Shown here piece after piece: positions 26,703 to 36,487 of a stretch of 64,000 nucleotides of DNA. Source of the stretch: Dokdonella_A sp963758365 (GTDB lineage: Bacteria > Pseudomonadota > Gammaproteobacteria > Xanthomonadales > Rhodanobacteraceae); contig CAVWVB010000001.1 of NCBI GenBank assembly GCA_963758365.1, positions 1,488,001-1,552,000 on the forward strand, read 5' to 3'. Each line of letters opens with the position of its first letter. The stretch's first letter is position 1. A program made the position numbers and the translations under genes. A model generated the notes under the pieces. It was not told the DNA's origin, searched no databases, and was given only the letters and a program-made list of their open reading frames with translations.

Positions 26703-28235
26703 ATGTCCGCGCAGATCCTGAAATCACTCGGCCTCGGCAAGACCAATCCCGGCACGTACCTGGGCAAGGGCGAGTGGTCGCGGACGACGGATGCCGGCGT
26801 CGTGCAGTCGGTCAATCCAAGCACGAATGAAGTGATCGCCGAGGTGTACGCCTCGAGCGCCGGCGACTACGAGACGATCATCGAACGCGCGCAGGCCGCG
26901 TTCGCGATCTGGCGCAAGACCCCGGCGCCCCGACGCGGCGAGGCGGTGCGCCTGTGCGGCGAGGCCTTGCGCAGGCACAAGGACGCACTCGGCTCGCTGG
27001 TCGCGCTGGAAATGGGGAAGATCAAGCCCGAGGGCGACGGTGAAGTCCAGGAGATGATCGACATTGCCGACTTCGCGGTCGGCCAGTCGCGCATGCTCTA
27101 TGGCAACACGATGCATTCGGAACGCCCGGGGCATCGCATGTACGAGCAGTGGCACCCGCTCGGCCTGGTCGGCGTGATCAGTGCGTTCAATTTTCCGGTT
27201 GCGGTATGGGCGTGGAATGCGATGCTCGCCGCGATCTGCGGCGATATCACGATCTGGAAGCCGTCGCCGAAGACGCCGCTGACCGCAATCGCGTCGCTCC
27301 GGATCTGCAACGAGGCTCTCGAAGCGGCCGGCTTCCCGGACCTGTTCTTCCTGTTCAACGACGCCGGCACCGAGCTCGCGAAGACTTTCGTCGACGACAA
27401 GCGCGTGCCGCTGATCAGCTTCACCGGCTCGACCAAGGTCGGCCGCCAGGTCGGCGAGCGCGTTGCTCTGCGCATGGGCCGCTCCCTGCTCGAACTGGGT
27501 GGCAACAACGCGATCATCGTCGACGACAGCGCGGACTTGAAGCTCGCGATCCCGGCGATCGTGTTCGGCGCGGTCGGTACCTGTGGCCAGCGCTGCACTT
27601 CGACGCGACGCCTGTTCGTGCATGCGAGCATCCACGATGACGTCATAGCCACCCTGGTCAAGGCCTACAGGCAGGTCGAGAAGAAGATCGGCGATCCGAC
27701 CCAGGCAACGACGCTGATGGGTCCGCTCAACAGCAAGGCCGCGGTCGACCAGTACCTTGCTGCGATCGACAAGGCCAGGGCCGGCGGCGGCACGATCGCA
27801 ACCGGTGGCAAAGCGATCGAGGGCAAGGGCAATTTCGTGCTGCCGACGATCGTGACCGGCCTCAACAACTCCGATGAAGTGGTACAGACCGAAACCTTCG
27901 CACCGATCCTCTACGTGATTCCGTTCGAATCCCTGGACGAAGCGATTGCGCTGCAGAATGCGGTTCCGCAGGGTCTGTCATCGGCGATCTTCACCCGCGA
28001 CCTGAAGGCCGCCGAACGATATCTTTCGGCCGCCGGTTCGGACTGCGGAATCTCCAACGTGAACATCGGTACCAGCGGCGCCGAAATCGGCGGCGCGTTC
28101 GGCGGCGAGAAGGAAACCGGCGGCGGTCGCGAATCGGGCTCCGACGCGTGGAAGGTGTACATGCGCCGCCAGACCAACACGATCAACTACTCGGACGCGC
28201 TGCCGCTCGCTCAAGGCATCAAGTTCGAGTTCTGA
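26703..28235 (+). CDS. Aldehyde dehydrogenase family 7 (aminoadipate-semialdehyde/piperideine-6-carboxylate dehydrogenase)
   Basis: 510 residues, the ALDH7 length. Catalytic Glu264 lies in LLELGGNNA and catalytic Cys298 in GTCGQRCTSTRRLF. The substrate and NAD motifs IWKPSPKTPLT and SFTGSTKVGR are as in ALDH7 (antiquitin), with GNNAI and EIGGAFGGEKETGGGRESGSDAWK closely matching that family. It oxidises 2-aminoadipate-6-semialdehyde to 2-aminoadipate in lysine degradation. Glutaryl-CoA dehydrogenase elsewhere in this window acts later in lysine catabolism. A TACAAT hexamer at 26646-26651 is a possible -10. The start ATG at 26703 follows a poor Shine-Dalgarno. Confidence 0.92.
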   Translation: MSAQILKSLGLGKTNPGTYLGKGEWSRTTDAGVVQSVNPSTNEVIAEVYASSAGDYETIIERAQAAFAIWRKTPAPRRGEAVRLCGEALRRHKDALGSLVALEMGKIKPEGDGEVQEMIDIADFAVGQSRMLYGNTMHSERPGHRMYEQWHPLGLVGVISAFNFPVAVWAWNAMLAAICGDITIWKPSPKTPLTAIASLRICNEALEAAGFPDLFFLFNDAGTELAKTFVDDKRVPLISFTGSTKVGRQVGERVALRMGRSLLELGGNNAIIVDDSADLKLAIPAIVFGAVGTCGQRCTSTRRLFVHASIHDDVIATLVKAYRQVEKKIGDPTQATTLMGPLNSKAAVDQYLAAIDKARAGGGTIATGGKAIEGKGNFVLPTIVTGLNNSDEVVQTETFAPILYVIPFESLDEAIALQNAVPQGLSSAIFTRDLKAAERYLSAAGSDCGISNVNIGTSGAEIGGAFGGEKETGGGRESGSDAWKVYMRRQTNTINYSDALPLAQGIKFEF

Positions 28236-28357
28236 GGAAAGTTCCGCCGTGCCTCAGCCGCAGCGCCGGGCGCCTCGCGGCTGACGTTGAACCCGTTTTC
28301 GCAACTGACTACTCTTGCATGTCAGCGCGGTCCGCCTCCGCCGGAAGAAACCGTCCC

Positions 28358-28645
28358 ATGAACGCAACCCCGATCCGCACCAGCACGCTCGCCGTCGTCA
28401 GTCTCGTGTTCGGCATCCTGTGCTGGATCGGCCTGCCCTTCATCGGCGCGCTGGTCGCCGTGATCTGCGGTCATGCCGCGCGCGGCGAGATCCGGCGCGC
28501 GCCGGCGGGCATGGTCGAAGGCGACGGCATGGCCCTGGCCGGACTGATCCTCGGCTGGGTGCACCTGCTGCTGTTCATCGCCGCCGCGATGATCTTCCTG
28601 CTGTTCTTCGGCGGACTCGCGTTCATCGCCGCGCACGTCCACTGA
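28358..28645 (+). CDS. DUF4190-like small membrane protein
   Basis: 95 residues with two hydrophobic helices (about 10-35 and 58-88). The arrangement TSTLAVVSLVFGILCW...GALVAVICGHAARGEIRR...GMALAGLILGWVHLLL is that of DUF4190-type proteins, with the conserved GHxARxEIR turn between the helices. Inner-membrane location; function unknown. It lies 11 bases upstream of pyrD on the same strand. Confidence 0.82.
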   Translation: MNATPIRTSTLAVVSLVFGILCWIGLPFIGALVAVICGHAARGEIRRAPAGMVEGDGMALAGLILGWVHLLLFIAAAMIFLLFFGGLAFIAAHVH

Positions 28646-28656
28646 GCGCAGCGCGC

Positions 28657-29691
28657 GTGTACGCGCTCGCGCGCCCATTCCTGTTCTGCCTGGACGCCGA
28701 GCGCGCGCACGATCTCGGCCTTGTCTCGATCGAAGCCGCCTACCGTACCGGCCTCAACCCGTTGCTCGCCGCGAAGCCGAAACCGCTGCCGGCCGACGTG
28801 TTCGGGTTGCGCTTCGAAAATCCGGTCGGCCTCGCCGCAGGGCTCGACAAGAACGGCGCGCACGTCGACGCGCTCGCTGCGCTGGGTTTCGGCTTCATCG
28901 AGGTAGGCACGACGACGCCGCGGCCGCAAGCCGGAAATCCGCGGCCACGCATGTTTCGCCTGCCCGAGTACGAGGCCGTGATCAACCGCCTCGGCTTCAA
29001 CAACGCGGGCGTCGAAGCACTGGTGGGCAACGTCGAGCGCGCCCGCTTCGGCGGCATCCTCGGCATCAATATCGGCCGCAACAAGGACACTTCGAACGAG
29101 CGTGCGATCGACGATTACCTGTACTGCCTGGAAAGGGTCTACGCACGCGCCAGCTATGTCACCGTGAACATCTCTTCGCCCAATACGCAGGATTTGCGTG
29201 ACCTGCAGGAAGAGGAGACCCTGAAACGATTCATCGGCACCCTGCGCGAAGCCCAGGAACGTCTCGCTGCGCGTCATCGTGAGCGCAAGCCGATGCTGCT
29301 GAAGATCGCGCCGGATCTGGATGAGGCGGAACTCGACGCGATGGCCGGCGTGCTGCGCGCCGCGCGCATCGACGGCGTGATCTGCACGAACACCACGGTC
29401 GATCGCAGCGCCGTGGCCACGCACCGCAACGCATCCGAGGCTGGCGGATTGTCCGGCAAGCCGCTGTTCGCACGATCCACCGAGGTGCTGCGCGCGATGG
29501 TGCAGCGGCTGGGAGCCGGGATTCCGGTCGTCGGCGTCGGCGGTATCGTCCATGGGGCGGATGCGGCGGCCAAGCTCGACGCGGGCGCATCGCTCGTGCA
29601 GTTCTACACCGGTCTGGTCTATCGGGGACCCGCGCTGGTTCGCGAGTGCGTCGAAGCGGCGCGCATTAGCGCGGCTGCGCGCGCCCCATGA
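28657..29691 (+). CDS. pyrD: Dihydroorotate dehydrogenase (quinone), class 2
   Basis: 344 residues with a GTG start, the only start near the family N-terminus YALARPFLFCLDAERAHDL, which forms the membrane-associated helices of class 2 enzymes. FMN-binding and catalytic regions are visible: NPVGLAAGLDKNGAHVDAL, EVGTTTPRPQ, VNISSPNTQDLRDLQ with the catalytic Ser of class 2, GVICTNTT and IPVVGVGGIVHG. It oxidises dihydroorotate to orotate and passes electrons to quinone. The stop overlaps murB by 4 bases. Confidence 0.96.
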   Translation: MYALARPFLFCLDAERAHDLGLVSIEAAYRTGLNPLLAAKPKPLPADVFGLRFENPVGLAAGLDKNGAHVDALAALGFGFIEVGTTTPRPQAGNPRPRMFRLPEYEAVINRLGFNNAGVEALVGNVERARFGGILGINIGRNKDTSNERAIDDYLYCLERVYARASYVTVNISSPNTQDLRDLQEEETLKRFIGTLREAQERLAARHRERKPMLLKIAPDLDEAELDAMAGVLRAARIDGVICTNTTVDRSAVATHRNASEAGGLSGKPLFARSTEVLRAMVQRLGAGIPVVGVGGIVHGADAAAKLDAGASLVQFYTGLVYRGPALVRECVEAARISAAARAP

Positions 29692-30746
29692 ACGAATACA
29701 CGCTCCGTCCGGCCAGCGCCGAGGGCGATGGCTACACGATCGTCGAGAACGCGCCGCTGCAGGCCCGCAACACGTTTCGCGTGCCGGCAAGGGCGGCACT
29801 GCTGATCGACGTGCACAAGCCGGCGGCGCTGCCGGAGCTGTTCCGATTCGCGACACTGCGAACCCGGCCGCTGCTGGTGCTCGGCGAAGGCAGCAACGTC
29901 CTGTTCACGCGCGACTGGCCGGACGTGGTGCTGTCGATGGCGACGCGCGGCATCTCGGTGCTGGACGAGGATCGCGATCGCACGCACGTACGCGTCGAGG
30001 CCGGCGAGAACTGGAACGATCTGGTGCGCTGGTCGCTCGCCAAGGGCTTGTGCGGCCTCGAGAATCTCGTGCTGATTCCCGGTACCGTCGGCGCCGCACC
30101 GATCCAGAACATCGGCGCGTATGGCGTCGAGGTGTGCGAATTCATCACGGCGGTGGAAGCATGGGATCGCCTGGGGGCCCATGCAGTCCGGTTGACCAAT
30201 TCCGACTGCGCATTCACCTATCGCGACTCGATTTTCAAGCGCGACCGCGAACGCTACATCGTCTGTGCTGTCGAGTTCGAGTTGCCGCGACAGCGCGACC
30301 TTTGCATCGACTACGCGGGCGTGCGCGCGGAACTCGCCGCACTCGACATCGGCGAGCCGTGTCCGGCGGCCGTCGCCGAAGCAGTCGCACGACTGCGCAT
30401 GCGCAAGCTGCCCAATCCGGCCCTAATCGGAAATGCCGGAAGTTTCTTCAAGAATCCGCTGGTGACGCCGGCTCGGGCAGCCGCATTGCGCGCCGATTTT
30501 CCGGGCTTGCCGGCCTGGACCGGCGCCCACGGAGCCACCAAACTGTCGGCCGCATGGATGATAGAATGCTGTGGATTCAAGGGGTTACGCGAAGGTGATG
30601 CACAAGTTTCCGAACAGCACGCGCTGGTTCTGGTCAACCTCGGTGCGGCGACCGGAGCGCAGGTCTGGGCCCTTGCCGCGCGCGTGCGAGCCGGCGTTCG
30701 CGCGCGTTTCGATATCGAACTCGAATCCGAGCCGCTGATCGTCTGA
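29688..30746 (+). CDS. murB: UDP-N-acetylenolpyruvoylglucosamine reductase
   Basis: 352 residues, type I MurB. FAD-binding motifs are NTFRVPARAALLIDV, LGEGSNVLF and GLENLVLIPGTVGAAPIQNIGAYG. The catalytic Ser252 is in GNAGSFFKNP, and the C-terminal AAWMIECCGFKGLREGDAQVSEQHALVLVN contains the general-acid Glu region. It reduces UDP-GlcNAc-enolpyruvate to UDP-MurNAc in peptidoglycan synthesis. The ATG overlaps the pyrD stop, coupling cell-wall and pyrimidine genes. Confidence 0.97.
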   Translation: MNEYTLRPASAEGDGYTIVENAPLQARNTFRVPARAALLIDVHKPAALPELFRFATLRTRPLLVLGEGSNVLFTRDWPDVVLSMATRGISVLDEDRDRTHVRVEAGENWNDLVRWSLAKGLCGLENLVLIPGTVGAAPIQNIGAYGVEVCEFITAVEAWDRLGAHAVRLTNSDCAFTYRDSIFKRDRERYIVCAVEFELPRQRDLCIDYAGVRAELAALDIGEPCPAAVAEAVARLRMRKLPNPALIGNAGSFFKNPLVTPARAAALRADFPGLPAWTGAHGATKLSAAWMIECCGFKGLREGDAQVSEQHALVLVNLGAATGAQVWALAARVRAGVRARFDIELESEPLIV

Positions 30747-30873
30747 CCTGTCGATCGCGCGTGCCCGGACCGCGCGCACGGTCACAGCGCCCGCCGCCGC
30801 GCAAACCAATAATGATCGGGTACTTGCGCGAGCGACGCGACTCGCCTTGCGCGCGAATGCAACCGGAGGATCC

Positions 30874-32721
30874 ATGCCAGCATCCACAGCAACCGCTGCA
30901 TTCATCGCGTCGCGCAGACGCTTCTTCGGCGCGCTCGCCGCGAGCGTCGGCGCGAACGCCACGGACCCGGCGCTTGCGCGGCGACGTCCCGGGCTCGACG
31001 GCTTGCGCAATGCGTCCGTTCCGGCGACTCCGGACGTACTGAGTTTCCCCCCCGCCGCGGTGCGCTGGCTGACCCGGTGCACGTTCGGCTTCACGAGCCA
31101 GGATCTCGCCGCGTTCAATGCGCTCGGCGCGAGCGACGACGCGCGCTGGCAGACCTGGCTCGCGCGCCAGCTCGACCCGGCATCGATCGCCGACGCCGGC
31201 TGCGACGCGCGCATCGCGGCCGCGCAGTTCGTCACCCTGGGCAAGAGCGCGCACCAGCTCTGGATCGATCACCACGCCGAGACCAGCGACTACTTCCTGC
31301 GCATGCTGCCGGTCGCCGAGAGCGAGTGCGCGACCGTGATCCGCCAGGCCTACAGCCAGCGCCAGCTCTTCGAGACGGTCGTCGATTTCTGGCACGACCA
31401 TTTCAGCGTGTTCGGCTGGGACTACGACGGTGGTCCGATGTTTCCCGCATTCGACCGCGACGCGATCCGCGCCAACGCGTTCGGAAACTTCCGCACCCTG
31501 CTGCAGGCGGTCGGCGAGTCGGCGTCGATGATGTACATGCTCGACCTCTACGCGAACTCGCGCGGCGGCCCCAACGAGAACTATTCCCGCGAATTGTGCG
31601 AACTGCACACGCTTGGCGCGGAAAACTACGCCGGCGTGCTGTCTCCCGGCGATCCGTCGCTGCCGGTCGGCGAGGAGCCGATGCCGGGCGGCGGAACGCG
31701 TCCGGTGCGACTCGAGTACGTCGATACCGACGTTTACAACACGACACGTATCCTGACCGGCTGGACCCTGTCCGGCAGCCGCTGGCCGTACACGGAAATC
31801 AACAACGTACCGCTCGGCGAGTTCGTCTACGACGACAGCGACCACGACCAGTACGACAAGTATTTCCTCAACGTCGCCTTCGATCCGTACCAGCATCAAG
31901 CCGACGGCATCAAGCTGTTCGACGTGCTCGCAGCGCACCCGGGTACCGCGCTACATGTCACCCGCAAGCTGTGCCGGCGCTTCGTCGGAGACAATCCGTC
32001 GACCGCGCTCGTGCAGTTGGCGGCGCAGACGTTTCAGCAGTCGTGGGAGGCGCCCGACCAGATCGCCCAAGTGCTCCAGATCATCCTGCAGTCGACTGAC
32101 TTCAAGGATAGCTGGGGCACCAAGATGAAGCGCCCAGCGCTCGCCGCGGTCGGTGCGCTGCGCGCGGCCGGCGCCGATTTCACGCCAAAACCCGACAACA
32201 CGACGACCTATACGCCGACCGAGGAATTCATGGGCCGGCTGCAGGCCGCGGGCCATCGCCTGTTCTACTGGCCCGCGCCGAACGGCTATCCGGACGACCA
32301 GACGGCATGGTCCAGCACCGGCACGATGGGCATGACATTGAAACTGCTGCCGCGCCTGCTCGAGATGCACCAGGTCGAGAGCTACGACAACGGCCAGCCG
32401 TTCCTTGTCGACATCCAGGCGCAGACCCTTGCCGCATTTCCCGACCCGGCGCTGCGCAGTGCCGCGGCGATGATCGGCTACTGGTGCGACCGCATCCTCG
32501 GTTACCGGCCCGAGCCGACGCACACGGTCGCGGTCGACTTCCTGCGCCAGAACGCAGCGGCCACCGATGCGCTCGACATCGTGACCGACGGAACCGACAG
32601 CGGGCATCCGAGCCACACCGGCACCTGGAATCTCAACGACCTGTCCAGGCACTACACGATCGCGCGCCTGCGCACCGCGGTCGCGCTGGTCCTGTGCAGC
32701 CCCGAATTCCTGCGCCGCTAG
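30874..32721 (+). CDS. DUF1800 family protein
   Basis: 615 residues. GGAGGA precedes the ATG at 30874. The N-terminus contains SRRRFFGALAAS (about 13-24), a Tat-like twin-arginine signal, followed by a low-complexity stretch. The DUF1800 core is clear: AVRWLTRCTFGFTSQDL, VVDFWHDHFSVFGWD, NYSRELCELHTLGAENY, DVYNTTRILTGWTL, HVTRKLCRRFVGDNPS and LVLCSPEFLRR. DUF1800 proteins occur almost always with a DUF1501 partner, which follows here after 10 bases. They are exported and of unknown biochemical role. It lacks the IF-x-DGF tail carried by its partner. Confidence 0.9.
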   Translation: MPASTATAAFIASRRRFFGALAASVGANATDPALARRRPGLDGLRNASVPATPDVLSFPPAAVRWLTRCTFGFTSQDLAAFNALGASDDARWQTWLARQLDPASIADAGCDARIAAAQFVTLGKSAHQLWIDHHAETSDYFLRMLPVAESECATVIRQAYSQRQLFETVVDFWHDHFSVFGWDYDGGPMFPAFDRDAIRANAFGNFRTLLQAVGESASMMYMLDLYANSRGGPNENYSRELCELHTLGAENYAGVLSPGDPSLPVGEEPMPGGGTRPVRLEYVDTDVYNTTRILTGWTLSGSRWPYTEINNVPLGEFVYDDSDHDQYDKYFLNVAFDPYQHQADGIKLFDVLAAHPGTALHVTRKLCRRFVGDNPSTALVQLAAQTFQQSWEAPDQIAQVLQIILQSTDFKDSWGTKMKRPALAAVGALRAAGADFTPKPDNTTTYTPTEEFMGRLQAAGHRLFYWPAPNGYPDDQTAWSSTGTMGMTLKLLPRLLEMHQVESYDNGQPFLVDIQAQTLAAFPDPALRSAAAMIGYWCDRILGYRPEPTHTVAVDFLRQNAAATDALDIVTDGTDSGHPSHTGTWNLNDLSRHYTIARLRTAVALVLCSPEFLRR

Positions 32722-32731
32722 GAGATCCACG

Positions 32732-34171
32732 ATGACCCGAATCGATCGACGCGATTTCCTCAAGGGCTGCTGCGTCGCGGCCCTCGCAGGCGGCACGGGT
32801 AGCCGTGCCCTCGCCTATTTCACGCCACCTGCACTGATTCCGGCGACCGCCACCAACGACACCCTGGTCGTGGTGTTCCTGCGTGGCGCGATGGACGGCC
32901 TCAGCCTGCTGCCGCCAGGTGCGAACAGCCCGTATCGAGCCGACTACGAAGCCAATCGCAAGCCGGCGAGTCAGGGCGGCATACAGATTCCGACGTCCGG
33001 TGCCGGCGCCGCGCTCGCACTGGCCGGAGTGAATCCGGATCAATGGGCCATGCATCCGCGCGCAAGCGCGCTGCGCGACCTGTACGGCTCCAATCACCTC
33101 GCGGTGATTACCGCGGCCGGCCAACTGAGCCCGGTTCCGGTCGTGCGCAGTCATTTCGAGGCGCAGTCCAACCTCGAATTCGGTTTCGGCGGCGGCACCG
33201 GCAGCAACATCGGCTGGCTGACCCGCCACCTGGTCAGCGGCGGGCTGCCCGCGACGGTGCCGCTGCCCGCGACCGCGATGGGCAGCATCACGCCGAGCAG
33301 CCTGCTTGGCAGCAGCGATGCGATCACGATGAACAGCGCCTCGGACTTCCGCCTCGATACGTTCCACTGGTCCTGGCAGAACGACGATCCGGGCCACGGC
33401 CTGGTCGGCGCGGTCTCGCGCATGAATGCGCTCTGGGGCAGCGGCACCGCACTCGAGGCGGCAGGCAGCGAAACCCTGGCCTCGCTCGCGCTGCTGCGCC
33501 CGATCGATTTCAATCCCTACGATCCGGTCAATCACCCGGACGGCTACCAGCCATCCGGTGGCGCGAACTACAGCCTGCAGTACAACGGCGGCTTCGGATC
33601 GCAACTGCGCAACGTCGCCCAGTTGATCAAGCAGGACCTCGGCCTGCGTGCGGTCACGATCGATCTCGGCAACTGGGACACGCATGTCGGCCAGGGTAAT
33701 CCGGCGAACAGCTACGACTGGTTCGGCAACCAGGTCTCGAGCCTGTCCGATGGCCTCGGTGCGTTCTACACCGATCTCGCGAGCGATCCGAACGGGAACT
33801 ACATGCAGCGCGTGAGCGTGATCGTGGTCAGCGAATTCGGTCGTCGCGTGCAGGAAAACGAAAACGGCGGCACCGACCATGGCTACGGCAACGTGATGCT
33901 CGCGCTCGGCGGCTCGGTCAACGGCGGCAGGATCTACGGCGCGTTTCCGGGCCTTGCCGGCAACCAGCTCTACCAGGGTACCGATGTCGCGGTCACTACC
34001 GACTACCGCCAGATCGTCGCCGAGGCACTGATCCGGCGCATGGGCAACCCGAACATCTATTACGTGTTCCAGAACTGGTCCGGATATTCGCCGCTCGGCA
34101 TCTTCCAGGGTGCGGATCTGCCGCCCGCGAATTTCGACGCGATCTTCGGCGACGGATTCGAACCGGCTTGA
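32732..34171 (+). CDS. DUF1501 family exported protein with IF-x-DGF tail
   Basis: 479 residues. The Tat signal is RRDFLKGCCVAALAGG (residues 6-21). The DUF1501 domain belongs to the alkaline-phosphatase/sulfatase-like superfamily: DTLVVVFLRGAMDGLS, HPRASALRDLY, VVRSHFEAQSNLE, VTIDLGNWDTHVGQG, VSVIVVSEFGRRVQENENGGTDHGYGN and GRIYGAFPGL. Several conserved Asp and His residues could bind metal. AGGAG overlaps the upstream stop. The C-terminus FDAIFGDGFEPA shares the tail motif found on three other exported proteins here. Its role with DUF1800 is not established. Confidence 0.92.
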   Translation: MTRIDRRDFLKGCCVAALAGGTGSRALAYFTPPALIPATATNDTLVVVFLRGAMDGLSLLPPGANSPYRADYEANRKPASQGGIQIPTSGAGAALALAGVNPDQWAMHPRASALRDLYGSNHLAVITAAGQLSPVPVVRSHFEAQSNLEFGFGGGTGSNIGWLTRHLVSGGLPATVPLPATAMGSITPSSLLGSSDAITMNSASDFRLDTFHWSWQNDDPGHGLVGAVSRMNALWGSGTALEAAGSETLASLALLRPIDFNPYDPVNHPDGYQPSGGANYSLQYNGGFGSQLRNVAQLIKQDLGLRAVTIDLGNWDTHVGQGNPANSYDWFGNQVSSLSDGLGAFYTDLASDPNGNYMQRVSVIVVSEFGRRVQENENGGTDHGYGNVMLALGGSVNGGRIYGAFPGLAGNQLYQGTDVAVTTDYRQIVAEALIRRMGNPNIYYVFQNWSGYSPLGIFQGADLPPANFDAIFGDGFEPA

Positions 34172-34368
34172 GGTATCGGCACCTCTGCAACAGGCGACGC
34201 GCCACATGGGTTGCGCAGGCCGCCTCGAGCGCCACGACCCGCGCGGAGTGCCGGCGATCGAGCGCAGGCTCGTCCGTGAATTGAGGTGGCGGGTATCGGC
34301 AGCCTTGACCCGCGAGCCCGCGACTCAGGTTCGGGTCGGCCAGCACCATCGCGCGTTCGGGGTCCGGT

Positions 34369-36438
34369 TCAGCGGGCGCCGGGCGCGGCATCCGCGGCCG
34401 GGTCGGGTTCCAGATCCCAGACGACTACCTCGAACGGTTCGAGAGCCACGTGCAACATTTGTCCGGCTCGCAGCGTTCGCGCTCCACCCGCGCCATGCAC
34501 CGGCGTCGCAATCCAGGCTTTCGCTGCAATCGCGGGCAGGTCGAGTTCACGCGCGGGATCGATACCGATTTGCTGCGCCCGGTCGGAAGGATTGCGCAGC
34601 GCGATGATCGCGCGTCCCGGCGCCCACGATGCCTGGCCATAGACCTGCAGTCGCGCCGGGTCGCCGCCGATCCAGTGACTGTCACGCAGCACGCCCGCGC
34701 GCGTTCGTGCCCACGTTGCCGCGGCCGCGAGGTCGTCCCAGTTGCGCTCGCTGAGCAGGTCCGGCGATACGTACAGTTCCTGCAGACCGGTGCCGGTCGC
34801 GAAATACGACCAGGCCTCGTCGGCGAACGCGTCGCCCGGATCGCTGTCCAGCCCGCGCGCGTGATGCGCGTAGATGATTCCGTGCAGCATCAGCGAATTG
34901 AGCGGGAACAGCGGCCCCTGACGCACGATGCCGCCGTAGGTGTCGGCATCGCGGTAGGTGATCCAGCGCTGGCGATCGCTGCCGACGCCGGCGAAGGAGT
35001 GATCCTCGCCGCCGCGCCAGATCGAATCGGCAGTACGCAGCCAGAACGGTGACGGCCAGGTGCCGGTCGTGAGGTTGATGAACAGGTCGGGCTTCGCGGC
35101 GCGCAAGTCGTCGATCAACGCGATCGCGGCCGCGAAGTCACTGTCGAAATCACTGCCCGGGGTCACCTTGTCGGGGCTGCCCGTGCCGTCGAGCTTGAAC
35201 TGGTTGATTCCGTATTTCTTCAGCAGCTCGAGCGCGACCTCGTGGAACAGGCGGTAGTACCTGCGGCCCGACAGCGCGATGCCCTGGTCGTCGACTTCGT
35301 AGCCGGCCGCGCGCGCGGCCGCGAGCCGCTGCGCACGCGGTGGCCCGTAGCCGCCCCAGGGCGACAGCCAGATGCCGGGAGCGGCGCCGAACTTCGCGGC
35401 TGCCTCACGCAGCGGTGTGAATCCGTGCGGAAAGTCCTTGCTGAACCTCCACAGGTTCGCATGATCGTCCCAGCCATCGTCGAACAGGAACGAATCCATC
35501 GTCACCCCGCGCTCGCGCACCAGATGCGTGCCGTATTCGTCGATCGCGTGAACCGCCTCCTGTTCGGTATACGGAGTGAAGTAGCCGATGTCGTACCACG
35601 AGTTGTAGTGCAGAAAGGTCCGGAACGGCGCTGCACGTTCATTCTCGAGATAGGCCTGGAATCCACGCCGCAGCTGTCCCGGCGGGACCACGCCGAGGAC
35701 TGCGGAATAGCGGGCCGCGACGCCGCCGCGCAGCGGCAACACGCGCTTGAGCGAGGCGCTCGCGCGGCTGCCGATCGCGCGTGCCTGCGCCATCGGATGT
35801 TCGAAGCCGAAAAATCGGTCGTCCGCAATCAGTGGCGACCCGTCGGCCGTGCCGTCGACCCATGCATCGTCGAGACGCAGGTCGATCAGGGTGATCGTCG
35901 CCAGATCGATGGTCCTGGTCGACTCGAGTTCGAACTCCTCGCGCACGTAGTTGCTGCCATCGCGCAGGGCCGCGCGCCAGCGGACCTCGAGACCGCTGCC
36001 GGGCTCACGCAGCTTCGCGCCGAGCGCGAATCCGCCACGGCGGTCGGCGGCGCGTGCGGCATCGGCAAGCGGCGCAATCCGCTCACACCGCAGGCGCCCG
36101 ATCTGCTCGAAGCGACTCGCGGCCAGCTCTTTCCCGCCGCGCGGCGCGACCGTGAACAATTCTCCTTCGAGGCGGTGCTTCACATCGGTAAAACGATTGT
36201 CCAGCGCCGCCGGATGCAAGGCCCTGCCCGTAACATTCACTGCAAAACGCAGTGCAGCGTTGGACAGTTCCGCGTGCGCAGGATCGACACGGCAGCGCGC
36301 AGAGCCCGGATCGAGCGGCAACCACGGGGCAGGCAGCGGCTCCGTCCGGACCAGCGGACGCTGCGCTGCCGTTGTCGCGGCGCTCACGCACCAATACAAC
36401 GCGAACGTCACCAACAGACTGCGAACACATCGGTTCAT
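34369..36438 (-). CDS. Secreted glycoside hydrolase, clan GH-D (alpha-galactosidase-like)
   Basis: 689 residues with a signal peptide (residues 1-26, VRSLLVTFALYWCVSAATTAAQ). An N-terminal beta-sandwich (about 45-265) precedes a TIM barrel. The barrel has HYNSWYDIGYFTPYTEQE, SFLFDDGWDDHANLW, APGIWLSPWGGYG and the probable nucleophile Asp417 in INQFKLDGTGS, then INLTTGTWPSPFWLR and DSIWRGGEDHSFAG. A C-terminal beta domain is present. This layout suits GH36/GH27-like retaining alpha-galactosidases, but exact family and substrate are uncertain. ATG at 36438 chosen for the signal peptide. Confidence 0.75.
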   Translation of the reverse strand: MNRCVRSLLVTFALYWCVSAATTAAQRPLVRTEPLPAPWLPLDPGSARCRVDPAHAELSNAALRFAVNVTGRALHPAALDNRFTDVKHRLEGELFTVAPRGGKELAASRFEQIGRLRCERIAPLADAARAADRRGGFALGAKLREPGSGLEVRWRAALRDGSNYVREEFELESTRTIDLATITLIDLRLDDAWVDGTADGSPLIADDRFFGFEHPMAQARAIGSRASASLKRVLPLRGGVAARYSAVLGVVPPGQLRRGFQAYLENERAAPFRTFLHYNSWYDIGYFTPYTEQEAVHAIDEYGTHLVRERGVTMDSFLFDDGWDDHANLWRFSKDFPHGFTPLREAAAKFGAAPGIWLSPWGGYGPPRAQRLAAARAAGYEVDDQGIALSGRRYYRLFHEVALELLKKYGINQFKLDGTGSPDKVTPGSDFDSDFAAAIALIDDLRAAKPDLFINLTTGTWPSPFWLRTADSIWRGGEDHSFAGVGSDRQRWITYRDADTYGGIVRQGPLFPLNSLMLHGIIYAHHARGLDSDPGDAFADEAWSYFATGTGLQELYVSPDLLSERNWDDLAAAATWARTRAGVLRDSHWIGGDPARLQVYGQASWAPGRAIIALRNPSDRAQQIGIDPARELDLPAIAAKAWIATPVHGAGGARTLRAGQMLHVALEPFEVVVWDLEPDPAADAAPGAR

Positions 36439-36487
36439 GCACGGACCCGCCGGACAGGAGATGAAACCATGACCACTGCAGCGGCTG

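Noticed and set aside
34170..34185. Small hairpin at the DUF1501 stop codon
   Set aside because: A 5-bp stem with no U-run, not convincing as a terminator.
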